DNA from: Diplonema japonicum
Lineage: Eukaryota; Euglenozoa; Diplonemea; Diplonemida; Diplonemidae
Reading direction: 5' to 3'
DNA: 64,000 nt
NCBI GenBank assembly: GCA_964019335.1
Contig: OZ025724.1
Location: forward strand, 248,001-312,000
Positions 49,551-57,983 of the stretch are shown here, in pieces; position 1 is the first letter of the stretch, and every line of letters starts with the position of its first letter. The position numbers and the translations under genes are program-made. The notes beneath the pieces are model-generated. The model was given only the letters and a program-made list of their open reading frames with translations. It ran no database searches and was not told the DNA's origin.

Positions 49551-49736
49551 TCACCACGAAAGTGAGAGTGTGATGACACGCAAGCTAATCAGGGCCCTCT
49601 CAGCAAATGCTTTCTGAGAGGGAACCACGCTGCTTTTTTTCTTTTTTTTTTTTTTTTCTCGTTTCATTTCTTTATCAAGTTCGAACCGTATTTTTCCCGC
49701 GAGTCGCCTCTTTGTTGTGGCGCTGAAGCCTGCCAT
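49551..49736 (-). CDS. Possible small gene or first exon, unknown
   Basis: MAGFSATTKRRLAGKIRFEL followed by DKEMKRE, a Lys-run and 27 more residues. The first 26 residues look protein-like and basic-amphipathic, as in a mitochondrial presequence. No donor site is visible before the A-run, so it may be a chance frame. Confidence 0.2.
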   Translation of the reverse strand: MAGFSATTKRRLAGKIRFELDKEMKREKKKKKKKSSVVPSQKAFAERALISLRVITLSLSW

Positions 49737-49765
49737 GTTTTAGAGGTAGCAATTTTTATACAGTT

Positions 49766-49797
<32 letters not shown>

Positions 49798-49805
49798 CCC
49801 CTCGT

Positions 49806-49878
49806 CAAAAAAAAATGGCAAGTGCCACTAACTGTGAAGTGGGAGTGTTTGTAGCCAAGGGGCACACATACGGAGCAA
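49806..49878 (-). repeat. SINE-like repeat, short fragment
   Basis: GTGGGAGTGTTTGTAGCCAA followed by GGGGCACACATACGGAG resembles 50190-50220 (GTGGGGGTGTTTGTAGCCAA, ACGACACATAGGAG). Confidence 0.5.
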
Positions 49879-50097
49879 AAAAAAAAAGAAAAAAAGAAAA
49901 AAAGGGCCTGTAAAACGATTATATGATCTCCGGAAAAAGCTGGCTTTTTCGCTCCATTTCTTGCGCTTTTTTTTGTTGTTGTTTTTTTTTTTTTTTTTTT
50001 TTTTTGTTTGTACAAAGCCGGGTTGCAACGAACAAATTGCCAACCACCCTTTGTTTTTTGTAGCAAAGACGGTTGTTGAAAAATAAGAAACAAAAAA

Positions 50098-50405
50098 CTC
50101 GATCTTTTAACGTCAAGGTGACACAAGTCAAACGGCGCTCAGTACCACCACCACAGTCTGCTCCAAGTGTGCCTAAGTACAAGGGGTGGGGGTGTTTGTA
50201 GCCAAACGACACATAGGAGTAGTGTGTTCTAACCTGTGCGGTGCCACCTCTCAGACATGGGGTGGCATCTTTTTTTACGTTTGCCTTTATTGGTGTCTCT
50301 CCGCCGAGCACCTGCCACCTTTTGGCACAGGCCTTCCTGTAATGACTCGCTTAAAGGGAGGTGTCGTTAGGCACCTAGACCCGGCCAAAGGTCTTGCTGC
50401 CCCAT
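50098..50405 (-). repeat. SINE-like repeat, longest copy
   Basis: Plus strand begins ACTCGATCTTTTAACGTCAA and ends CTAGACCCGGCCAAAGGTC. In minus orientation its 3' end is AAAGATCGAG plus T-run, the same as the 3' end of retroelement D' (AATAGATCGAG plus T-run at 19797). About 300 bases, no ORF. That shared end suggests it is moved by the retroelement machinery. Confidence 0.7.
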
Positions 50406-50565
50406 AAAAAAACAGGGAAAGCGAGAATATAGAAGGGGGGGGGGGGGGGGTGTGGGGGGTGTTGTAACGCTACTAGGTTTACTACTTTTTTTTGATATAA
50501 CTTTTAAAAGTGGGGGGAGGGGTGGGGGAAAAAATATATAATATATGGGACTTCCTTTTCCCCCC

Positions 50566-51564
50566 CTAACTTTTGTTGATGGACCGCAGCTCCTCCATTT
50601 CATTGCTGTCATAACGCAGGGTTCTCTGCTTCACCTTGATGTACGCGAAAACGAGAAGAGCGACAAAAGCCACACTCCCGAGCACCGCAAAGACGATGGC
50701 GACAGTATTACTGCTCGATGAAGAGGAGCCTTGGGGTGTGTAAACAGGGGCATCCAGAGGCACATTCAGACCAGGTGCAGTAGGGTCCGGCATTTTAGGA
50801 GCAGTCACATCCATAGGCGTAGGCATTTTAGGAGCAGTCACATCCATAGGCGTAGGCATTTTAGGAGCAGTCACATCCATAGGCGTAGGCATTTTAGGAG
50901 CAGTCACATCCATAGGCGTAGGCATTTTAGGAGCAGTCACATCCATAGGCGTAGGCATTTTAGGAGCAGTCACATCCATAGGCGTAGGCATTTTAGGAGC
51001 AGTCACATCCATAGGCGTAGGCATTTTAGGAGCAGTCACATCCATAGGCGTAGGCATTTTAGGAGCAGTCACATCCATAGGCGTAGGCATTTTAGGAGCA
51101 GTCACATCCATAGGCGTAGGCATTTTAGGAGCAGTCACATCCATAGGCGTAGGCATTTTAGGAGCAGTCACATCCATAGGCGTAGGCATTTTAGGAGCAG
51201 TCACATCCATAGGCGGAACCACGATAGGAGAAGTGGCGTCCATAGGGGTGTGTTCCGCACTGGGCACAGTAATGTTTGCCTCTGGGACCTCATTAGGCAC
51301 AGTGCCCTCGCTTGGCACTGTGACATTCCCTTCAGGAACTGTGCTCTCGGTTGGGGCTGTAACGTTCGCCTCCGGCGCTTCAAGTGGCACGGTGGAGTTG
51401 GCTGACGGGACCAACGCTTCGCTGGGCACACTGCTGTTCCCCTCTGGCACCGTCACGTTGTCCTCAGGGGTCATTAGTAGGGACCTCTCAGCTACGGCCG
51501 TCCCTTCAGCCAGTGCACACATTGCTGCACACAGCACAAGCAACACTAAGGTATTTTGATTCAT
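50566..51564 (-). CDS. Type I membrane protein with thirteen identical 11-residue repeats
   Basis: 332 residues from ATG at 51564 (MNQNTLVLLVLCAAMCALAE), a clear signal peptide cleaved near 19-25. The ectodomain starts with Val/Pro/Thr/Asn-rich sequence holding many N-x-S/T sites (NVTV, NSSV, NSTV, NITV). Then MDVTAPKMPTP is repeated thirteen times, followed by a Ser run and a TM segment (TVAIVFAVLGSVAFVALLVFAYI) and a short tail (RYDSNEMEELRSINKS). It should be a heavily glycosylated surface protein on a repeat stalk. I do not recognise a family. A frame extends upstream to 51828, but only through homopolymer sequence. Confidence 0.85.
   Translation of the reverse strand: MNQNTLVLLVLCAAMCALAEGTAVAERSLLMTPEDNVTVPEGNSSVPSEALVPSANSTVPLEAPEANVTAPTESTVPEGNVTVPSEGTVPNEVPEANITVPSAEHTPMDATSPIVVPPMDVTAPKMPTPMDVTAPKMPTPMDVTAPKMPTPMDVTAPKMPTPMDVTAPKMPTPMDVTAPKMPTPMDVTAPKMPTPMDVTAPKMPTPMDVTAPKMPTPMDVTAPKMPTPMDVTAPKMPTPMDVTAPKMPTPMDVTAPKMPDPTAPGLNVPLDAPVYTPQGSSSSSSNTVAIVFAVLGSVAFVALLVFAYIKVKQRTLRYDSNEMEELRSINKS
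50791..51219. repeat. 33-bp coding minisatellite, 13 copies
   Basis: Unit CATTTTAGGAGCAGTCACAT plus CCATAGGCGTAGG. Thirteen copies; the first twelve appear identical and the last differs only at its end. Lies in frame within the preceding gene. Confidence 0.95.
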
Positions 51565-51565
51565 T

Positions 51566-51598
<33 letters not shown>

Positions 51599-52164
51599 CC
51601 CGCCTCCCTTTCGGTTTGTATAAAGAATACGAGAAATATTTTAAAAGAAAAAAAAAATAAAATAAGAAAAAAAGAAGAGAGAGAAAGAGAAGGAAAAAAA
51701 AAAAAAAGGTGGGGAAAAAAAAACTTTAGAACATCAATCGTAAATTTCTTATGATGAAGATTGGCATAACAATGATGGTAGATAGCTTTTACCTGAAAAT
51801 CTTTGTCGCTCGGGCACTCTTCGTGCAAAGTACAGGAGAAAATGAGAGGGGGGGGGAAGAAACAAATAAGAAGTAATTTTTGCCACCGCGGGAAAAAAAG
51901 AAAAGCTCTCTTTCATGTTCTCCTGAAGTAAAATGGCCCATTGCGAGGAAAGTCTCGAAGCTTCCCAAAAGTCCCGTAGAAAGTAAAAAGTAGAAATAAG
52001 AAAAAAGAGGCGAGGGGGGAAGGCTGAGGTGCGACACAGTTGAAAAAGTTGAAAAGGGGGGCAAGACACCCCCCTTTAACAGAATGAATTTTCTTTTTTA
52101 CAGGAACGGGAGTGTAAAAAGAACAACTGAGCTATTTGCTATTGTTTCCTCCTCCCCCCTTTTT
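51565..52164. other. Spacer upstream of the repeat membrane protein
   Basis: T-run next to the start codon, then mixed sequence (51750-52080) with no convincing frame. Confidence 0.5.
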
Positions 52165-52273
52165 TTTTCACACCATTTTCTTCACTCACATTACGACTCA
52201 ATTTTTGCAAAAAAAAAAAAAAAAAAAAAAAAAAAACAAAGATTCATTTCTCGAAACCGATTTGGCACTCGAA

Positions 52274-52304
<31 letters not shown>

Positions 52305-52445
52305 CTTTTTTTCCAGCCACAGATTCGGAGCAATTTGGTCAAGTAGTGAGTGGGCCAAATGATGAAAGGGGTATTTAAAAAAAAGGGGGGGGGGAAACAA
52401 CTTACCTAACCCAAATAACTGGCTTTTTTTTACTTGTTGGTAAAT
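52165..52445 (+). repeat. Diverged relative of element M
   Basis: TTTTCACACCATTTTCTTCA at left and TAGTGAGTGGGCCAAATGAT, CAACTTACCTAACCCAAATA, GGTAAATAGCTA at right follow the order of element M. Heavily decayed. Confidence 0.5.
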
Positions 52446-53350
52446 AGCTACTGGAGTCGTCGAGCCATTTCATTTTCTTCTTTTTTCTTTTTCTTTTTTT
52501 TGTTTGTGTGTCTCGTACTGATTGGTTGCTGCTTTCGAAAAGTGTTTCAGTCCCGCAAGGCGCCATTGAATGGATAATAATCCCCAAGGGATGGTTTACA
52601 ATTTTTTTTTTTTGTATTTTTTTTTTTGTTTGAAAATGAAGAGAGCATTTGCTTGAGGCTGATAAAAATGGGACAACCCCTCACAGACACAGAAACAAAA
52701 GAGTGATGAGGAGATGGAGAAAAAAAAACAAAAAAAAAAAAATCCGCATCTTTTTTTTTTTTTTTTTTCTTCCAAAAGGCAAGCCGAGAGGTGTTCATAA
52801 AATAAGTCATTCTTCATATCAAAGGGACAACCAGCAATACTGATTTAAAAACTTTTTTTTTCCCTTGAAGGAAATACACACCAATTACCTCAGCCCTATG
52901 AGACAGGAAAACAGTCTCAGCTTTTAAACAAGAGCTGGGTTTTTATTTCATACTTTTTTTTTTTTTTTTTTTGCTTTGCTGGTATGTATCCTCTTTCTTC
53001 TGTTTTTTTTTTTTTTTTTTTTTTTTTTTTGAAAGGTAAGCAACAGTTTAATTTACAAAAGAACGACATAAAAAAAAGGGTTTTGGAAAAAAATAAAAGA
53101 AAGGCAGAGCAAAAGAAAAAAAGGGGGGGGGGGAGAGGGAAAGAAAGAAAAAAAGGGGAAGAAAGGACGACCGTCCCTTCATATCCCTCTTTTTTTTTTC
53201 TTCCCCCCCCCCGCCTTTGTTTGAGTGTACCCTTCCTTGCAGGAAGGTTGTTTTCATATTTCTTTTTTCATTGCATGTTGAGCTTGTAATATAATCGCAA
53301 ATCTTGTAATTTTTTTTTTTAATTTTTTTCCCCTGGAAAAAAAAGAAAAG
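52446..53350. other. Spacer
   Basis: Homopolymer-rich; a few mixed patches (52500-52580, 52860-52950) without coding signal. Confidence 0.5.
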
Positions 53351-53394
53351 TAATGTCATTGAAGGGGCCGTCAATGTGACAGGATTAGCCTAAA
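53351..53394 (-). repeat. 45-bp hairpin unit, diverged copy 4
   Basis: ATGTCATTGAAGGGGCCGTC, AATGTGACAGGATTAGCCTA. Shares ATGTGACAGGA and GCCTAAA with the other units. Confidence 0.45.
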
Positions 53395-53512
53395 CGACAG
53401 TCCCCCAACTTCTGCTTGACCCATTCTGTCTTGAATAAAGAACATAGGGGAGCGTGTTTAAAAAAAAGGGGGGAAAAAGAAGAAGAAAAAATAGTTAGCA
53501 GCGCCTTACCAA

Positions 53513-53548
<36 letters not shown>

Positions 53549-53734
53549 CGTCACTATTTTATGAAACTATTTTTTCGTTGTCTCCCTCCCCCCCCAAAAA
53601 AAATAAAAATAAAAATTAAAAAAAAGCACTCAGCGAAAGAAGAGGAAAATCTTTTTTGGAAAAACAACGTTACAGCGTTTCCTTAAGTATCTGAAAAAGA
53701 AGAAAACAGAAACGTTTTCCCAATTTCTTGCCAG

Positions 53735-54175
53735 TATAGCCATGGGGGGGGATAGGGGGGGTCACATGGGGGTGGTAAAGTGGGTTTTTTCAAATTCGGA
53801 AATGCAGAACACTGGAGCCACTTAAACCATTTGTAAAACACCCCTTTCTCGACCAAAAAATCGATTTCCGCCCGGTACTTTTCACTTTTGGGCACCTACA
53901 AGGCATTATTTTGCATTTTTAAAACTGGTGACCACGGTTTGGTACCTGGCCTGTTGTCTCCCCTGTAGTTTCTGAGTTTTCTGAAAACTTTAGAATTCGG
54001 CGGAATTTGGTTCCACCCTTTGAACGCGGCTCTTTAGGACGCCGCTACCGTTTGAACGGCAGAGTACTGTCGTTGTTTTGCGCGGTATTTCTGATGAATA
54101 TCTATCATTTTCCCGAGGTTAGGATGTAGTTTGTTTTTGCAAATATTTCAGGTACCAAACCGTGGTCACTGTTTC
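53735..54175 (-). repeat. Fold-back repeat F, copy 2
   Basis: 53735-53960 is the reverse complement of 43345-43545. GTGACCACGGTTTGGTACCT (53928) is repeated inverted as AGGTACCAAACCGTGGTCAC (54151-54170), giving near-perfect inverted repeats about 200 bases apart. Confidence 0.7.
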
Positions 54176-54689
54176 CGGCGAATTTTGATTTTTTGGTTAA
54201 TTTGGAGGGTATTGGGCGGTTTTATTTACCTTAGGGGAAAATTCTTTAAAAAAGAAGAAAAATAAAAGTTTATTTGCTTTAAAAAATTCGTCAAGTCTTC
54301 AATCATTTTCTTTTTTTTTTTTTTGAAAGAATAAAACAAAAGAGAAAAAAAAAAAGGAAAACGTTAATGGTGTGCAGCCTTTCTCCCCTATTTTTTCATT
54401 CCTGTTTTTTATCTGTTTTTCTTTTTCTTCTTTCATATTAACTAGTACTGCTCATTTCTTGTACTTAACAAAAAAAAAAAAAAAAAGAAAAGTTTAAAAA
54501 AAGAGAAAAAAAACAAGGTCAGGTTGTTGTTTGTGCACAGACGGGGTACTCAACCTGTAGAAACTTTAGAGTTGATAACAAAAGAGAAAAAAAAAAAGAG
54601 AGAGAAAGAAAAAGAAGAAGAAAAAAAGAAAAACCGGCAGCAGCGAGGGGAAATGTGTAAAAGACAAGAAGAAAAAAAGTGAAATTTCG
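54176..54689. other. Spacer
   Basis: AT-rich with A-runs; 54520-54580 may be a weak R2 relative. No gene. Confidence 0.45.
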
Positions 54690-54881
54690 GCAAAATAGCT
54701 TTTTTCTTTTTTTTTTTATATTTAATTCTGAGCTCTCTTAAAGAATTTATTCACTTTATTTCACACAGACCTGGGCGTGAAATAAAAGTATCTGATTTCT
54801 TTCCTCATGTTTTTAAGCCAAACGTTGCTGGGCGTGAAAATCAGGTACTTTATTTCACGCTCACAGTCATTTTTTAGCAAA

Positions 54882-55112
54882 ATGGGAAGAAAACCGAAGG
54901 CGACTGGGAAGGGAGCCAAGGGCATCAGCCTCGAGAAAGAGGCCAAAACTGTGATGGAAGACACGCTTCCAACGGCAAGCAAAATGGCCTACAGGAAGGA
55001 GCGCCAAAGTACCGTGTTCAGTAAAGAGTCGCATGGTGCCGCTACAAGCAGGCAGCAGCGAAGCCACACTCAGCACTTAAATTCTTTGCGAGAGCAGCTC
55101 ATCATTAAATAA
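54882..55112 (+). CDS. Small basic protein in hairpin cassette 1, unknown
   Basis: 76 residues, MGRKPKATGKGAKGISLEKE at the start, ending SLREQLIIK. Rich in Lys/Arg/Ser/Gln, no membrane segment, no family I know. It is the only plus-strand frame here with ordinary, non-homopolymer composition that is not the shadow of a minus-strand gene. A basic, possibly nucleic-acid-binding protein; expression unproven. Confidence 0.4.
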   Translation: MGRKPKATGKGAKGISLEKEAKTVMEDTLPTASKMAYRKERQSTVFSKESHGAATSRQQRSHTQHLNSLREQLIIK

Positions 55113-55140
55113 AATGTAGTATTGAATAAAATCAGAGCAT

Positions 55141-55246
55141 GATTTCACTTGTGAGGTTTTCTTTTTGACGAGTGATTTTACTTCACGAGCGAAGCGAGTG
55201 AAGTAAAAAAACGAGTCAAAAAAAGGGGACCCCCACGCGTGAAATC
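55141..55246. repeat. Long hairpin of cassette 1
   Basis: Outer arms GATTTCACTTGTG / CACGCGTGAAATC, middle TTTTTGACGAG / ACGAGTCAAAAA, inner CTTCACGAGCG AAG CGAGTGAAG (55181-55203). Confidence 0.85.
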
Positions 55247-55418
55247 AGGCCATCTGATTTTCATTTAATAAATAGCTAATTCTTTTTCTTTTTTTTTTTT
55301 TTATATAACTCCAGTCAGATTTCAACTGTGGGAGTGAAAAAATATTTCAGACTAGTTCACGTTTCACTTTATTTTCACGGCAGATTTCAGGCTTGTTAGG
55401 AGAAGAACGGGGGCAGGA

Positions 55419-55538
55419 ATGAAAATGGCGACAGCTGCTAGTGGGGCAACCTCAGCAACCCAGGCAGCAGGTCCAGGCCGAGGTCCTGTCAGCACCAATG
55501 GACGCACAGCCCACACCACACAGGATTGTATGCCTTGA
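55419..55538 (+). CDS. Short ORF in hairpin cassette 2, unknown
   Basis: 39 residues, MKMATAASGATSATQAAGPG and on, ending TTQDCMP. Ala/Thr/Gly-rich, unlike the ORF of cassette 1. Too short to judge by itself; listed because of its matching position in the cassette. Confidence 0.25.
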   Translation: MKMATAASGATSATQAAGPGRGPVSTNGRTAHTTQDCMP

Positions 55539-55669
55539 CAATCTATAAAATATCAACGTCAACCATAAGCACCCCCAATAAAACTTGTAACTTGTAACCT
55601 GTAATACCCCACACTTTTCAAATCTGACTGACGTTAAATAAAACAACGGATTTAGTGAAAATAGATCCG

Positions 55670-55764
55670 ATTTTCACTTGTGGTGGCATGTTCAATTCGT
55701 TGGTGTTACTTCACTCGCTTCGCTCGTGAAGTCATATACCCACTGCCACCACGCGTGAAAATCA
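55670..55764. repeat. Long hairpin of cassette 2
   Basis: Outer arms GATTTTCACTTGTGGTGGCA / TGCCACCACGCGTGAAAATC (two mismatches, the same CTTG/CGCG position as in cassette 1), inner CTTCACTCGCTTCGCTCGTG AAG at 55710-55732. Confidence 0.88.
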
Positions 55765-55899
55765 TAATTCGATCTTGTTTTTCACTAAATAAATAGTTAA
55801 AGGTGTGAGAGGCTTATGGGCCCCATATATAACTGTAAAAACCAAAGAGGAAAAAAAAAAAAAATCGCGCTTTTTGCGGCCTGATATCTTTTTATTCTT

Positions 55900-56255
55900 C
55901 AGGTGGGGAAAAATCTTTAGACTCCTGATTGGAACCTTCGACCTGGCGGCACTGTGGGTAGGCACGAAGTAAGCACTTTGCAATGAACACTACACCTTGC
56001 AGCTTCTCAAACCCCAAACCCATAAGCCGCACTGAAACGGAGATGTGCCAACCCCCGAGGGGGGGGTTCTCCACAGCCTGGGAGAAACTGGTAACTTTGG
56101 AAACAAGACCCAAGAAGCCCCGTGCTTTCCATGTGGCAGGCCCCCCAGCCCAAATAAGTACAACCCAAATAAGTGTATTCCAAATATTTTTTATTTTTAT
56201 TTTTGGAGCCCTGCCCAAATAAAAAGGGATTATTCGGGGGCCTCCTTTTATATTT
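55900..56255 (-). mobile_element. MITE N, copy 2, inverted and shorter
   Basis: Read on the minus strand: GGCCCCCGAATAATCCCTTT, TTTGGGCAGGGCTCCA, TATTTGGAATACACTTATTT, GGGTTGTACTTATTTGGGCT, CCTGCCACATGGAAAGCA, matching 43040-43170. The other terminal repeat is not found, so this copy is truncated. Confidence 0.75.
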
Positions 56256-57483
56256 TTTTTTATATTTTTTTTTTTGTTGTTTTACAGTATTTAAAAAAAA
56301 AACTTTTTTTTTTTAAATAGATAGTCCAGTACATTTCTCTGGATTTTTCGGCTGAGGAGGAGGGGGGGGGGAGGGGTTTCCCTTTTCTTTTCTTAGTGTA
56401 ACAAACAATTCCAGGGAATGAACTGACGCCCCCTCTGTTTCAAGTAACTGTTATTATAAAAAAAAAAAAAAACTGGAAAAAAAAAATAGGCCATAGGGCA
56501 GGGGAACACTGGGATGAACAGAGAGAGAGTGAACTAGGGGAGCTGGGTGAATTAAAGCACGAAACGCAAAGGCTGCAACATAACAAGGGAAAGGGGGGTG
56601 GTGGTTTCTTTTTCTCGCTTTTTTTTTTTTTTTTTTTTTAAAAAAAGGTTTACCTGAATAAAAAAAAAAACAGCTACAAATTTCTACCTAATAAAAAGAG
56701 ATTATTTTGTAAACTATTTCTAATTTTTTTTTTTTGTTTGATAACTATAGCAAGTGTTTTTCTGTTTCAAACGAGCGTAAGGAGTGTAGAAACCTCAAGC
56801 ATTGATGGGTATGCTTCTAGCAACTGTGTGCTGTAGGAACACAGATAGAGGGCCGTTGGCGTCTCTGATAAGAAAGGGGAAATAAAAACTCTCTAAACGA
56901 GGGGATCTCTAAGAAACTGATTTGAAGGTGTAAAAAAAGAAGTATTCAAGGACCCCCCACTACTGCAATACCAGCAGAAATGTATTTTTTTTTTTTGGAA
57001 CATGTACTTTTTTTTTTTAAAAAAAGCAAAAAAAAAGAGGGGGGGGGGAAGAAAAACGAGCAAAAACTTTTGCTCTCCTCTTCCCGCTCTTTGCATGTTT
57101 TCGAAGGGCGAAACAAAGAAAAGGGAAAAAAAAAAAAAAAAAAAATGGGGTCACCCATGCTATTGCAAAAAATTTCCCCCCCTCAAAAAAGAAAAAAGAA
57201 AAAATTGAAAAATTACACTCTACCAAAATTGAACTAGTCTCCCCCCCCCCCCCCCTCATCTATATCCATTGAACCCCCCCCACATCTTTTCCCCATCTTC
57301 ACAAGGCAAAACAAAACAAAACAAAAAAAAAAAAAAAAAAAAAAAAAAACGTTTTCATGTTAAAGTGAGAAATCTTTCTTGGGGAAACAAGAGAGGGGGT
57401 TTGGATTAAAAAAACAAAAAAGAAAGAGAAAAACATAAGAACTTGATCCATTTTTTTTTATTATTTTTTTTTTTTTCTTTTCT
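56256..57483. other. Spacer
   Basis: Long A-, T- and C-runs. 56740-56940 is mixed sequence without a convincing frame. Confidence 0.5.
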
Positions 57484-57625
57484 TTATTTTTTTACGATGC
57501 GCTGGTAAGTGCCCACCGTGGGACCCCAGCAGTCTCTATCTCAAAAGAAGCTGTTTTGGGCAGACGAGAACAAGGGTCTCTTATCATAAAAACCATACAT
57601 AGGTACGGCCGTTACTACCGCGAAA
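57484..57625 (-). repeat. D'-type retroelement 3' end, internally deleted
   Basis: GATGCGCTGGTAAGTGCCCA matches 19812 onward (GGTGCGCTGGTTGGTGCCCA), then jumps to GACGAGAACAAGGGTCTCTT (19977-19998). Confidence 0.7.
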
Positions 57626-57767
57626 AATTGCGCTTCTGTTAACCCTTTTTTTTTTCATTCTTTCTTACGTTAAAGGAAAACACCAACCTTTTGAGGAAAA
57701 ACTTTTTTCTTTAAAAAAAAAAAAAAAACAGAATATGTCACAAAAAAAAAAAAAAAAAAAACAAAAA

Positions 57768-57935
57768 AAAATCGATAAAGTTTCAAGTGTGCTCACTGTT
57801 CAAATAGAAATTCACACTAACCGGTCACCGTTCTGCGGTTGCTGTCTGGTGCCTGCGGTGGCTGTTTGTCGCGATGAGATGGACGGCATCTGGGCGAGAA
57901 ACATTACATGGAGTCGTGCTGCTTGGCTCGAGGAG

Positions 57936-57938
<3 letters not shown>
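57768..57938 (-). repeat. D-type retroelement 3' end fragment
   Basis: About 170 bases nearly identical to 30270-30450 (CACCGTTCTGCGGTTGCTGT, GATGAGATGGACGGCATCTG), with a small deletion. Flanked on both sides by A-runs (plus strand), and only 17 bases beyond the next run from the stop codon of the following gene. Confidence 0.85.
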
Positions 57939-57969
<31 letters not shown>

Positions 57970-57983
57970 TGGATACTTCCCAC

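Larger units (their letters stand above)
54690..55275 (+). mobile_element. Hairpin-ended cassette 1 with plus-strand ORF
   Basis: Left part has several short inverted pairs built on GTGAAATAAA/TTTATTTCAC (54758-54790, 54832-54862). Then a plus-strand ORF (54882-55112), a long hairpin (55141-55246) and the end TTTAATAAATAGCTA. The same order occurs in cassette 2, and the right end matches element M. Confidence 0.6.
55305..55800 (+). mobile_element. Hairpin-ended cassette 2 with short plus-strand ORF
   Basis: Same plan as cassette 1: TGAAA/TTTCA-rich left part, a short ORF (55419-55538), a hairpin (55670-55764), and the end CACTAAATAAATAGTTA. Confidence 0.6.

Noticed and set aside
50791-51219. 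Regular 33-base repeats as a CRISPR array
   Set aside because: No spacers; repeats are head-to-tail, in frame, inside a signal-peptide membrane protein.
53683-53895. 70-residue minus-strand frame with ordinary composition
   Set aside because: Lies in fold-back repeat F; the equivalent frame in the other copy (43345-43545) is not conserved.
54690-55800. Calling the hairpins true integron attC sites
   Set aside because: No integrase, no R-box core sequences, and eukaryotic context; only the layout is similar, so it is kept as a hypothesis.
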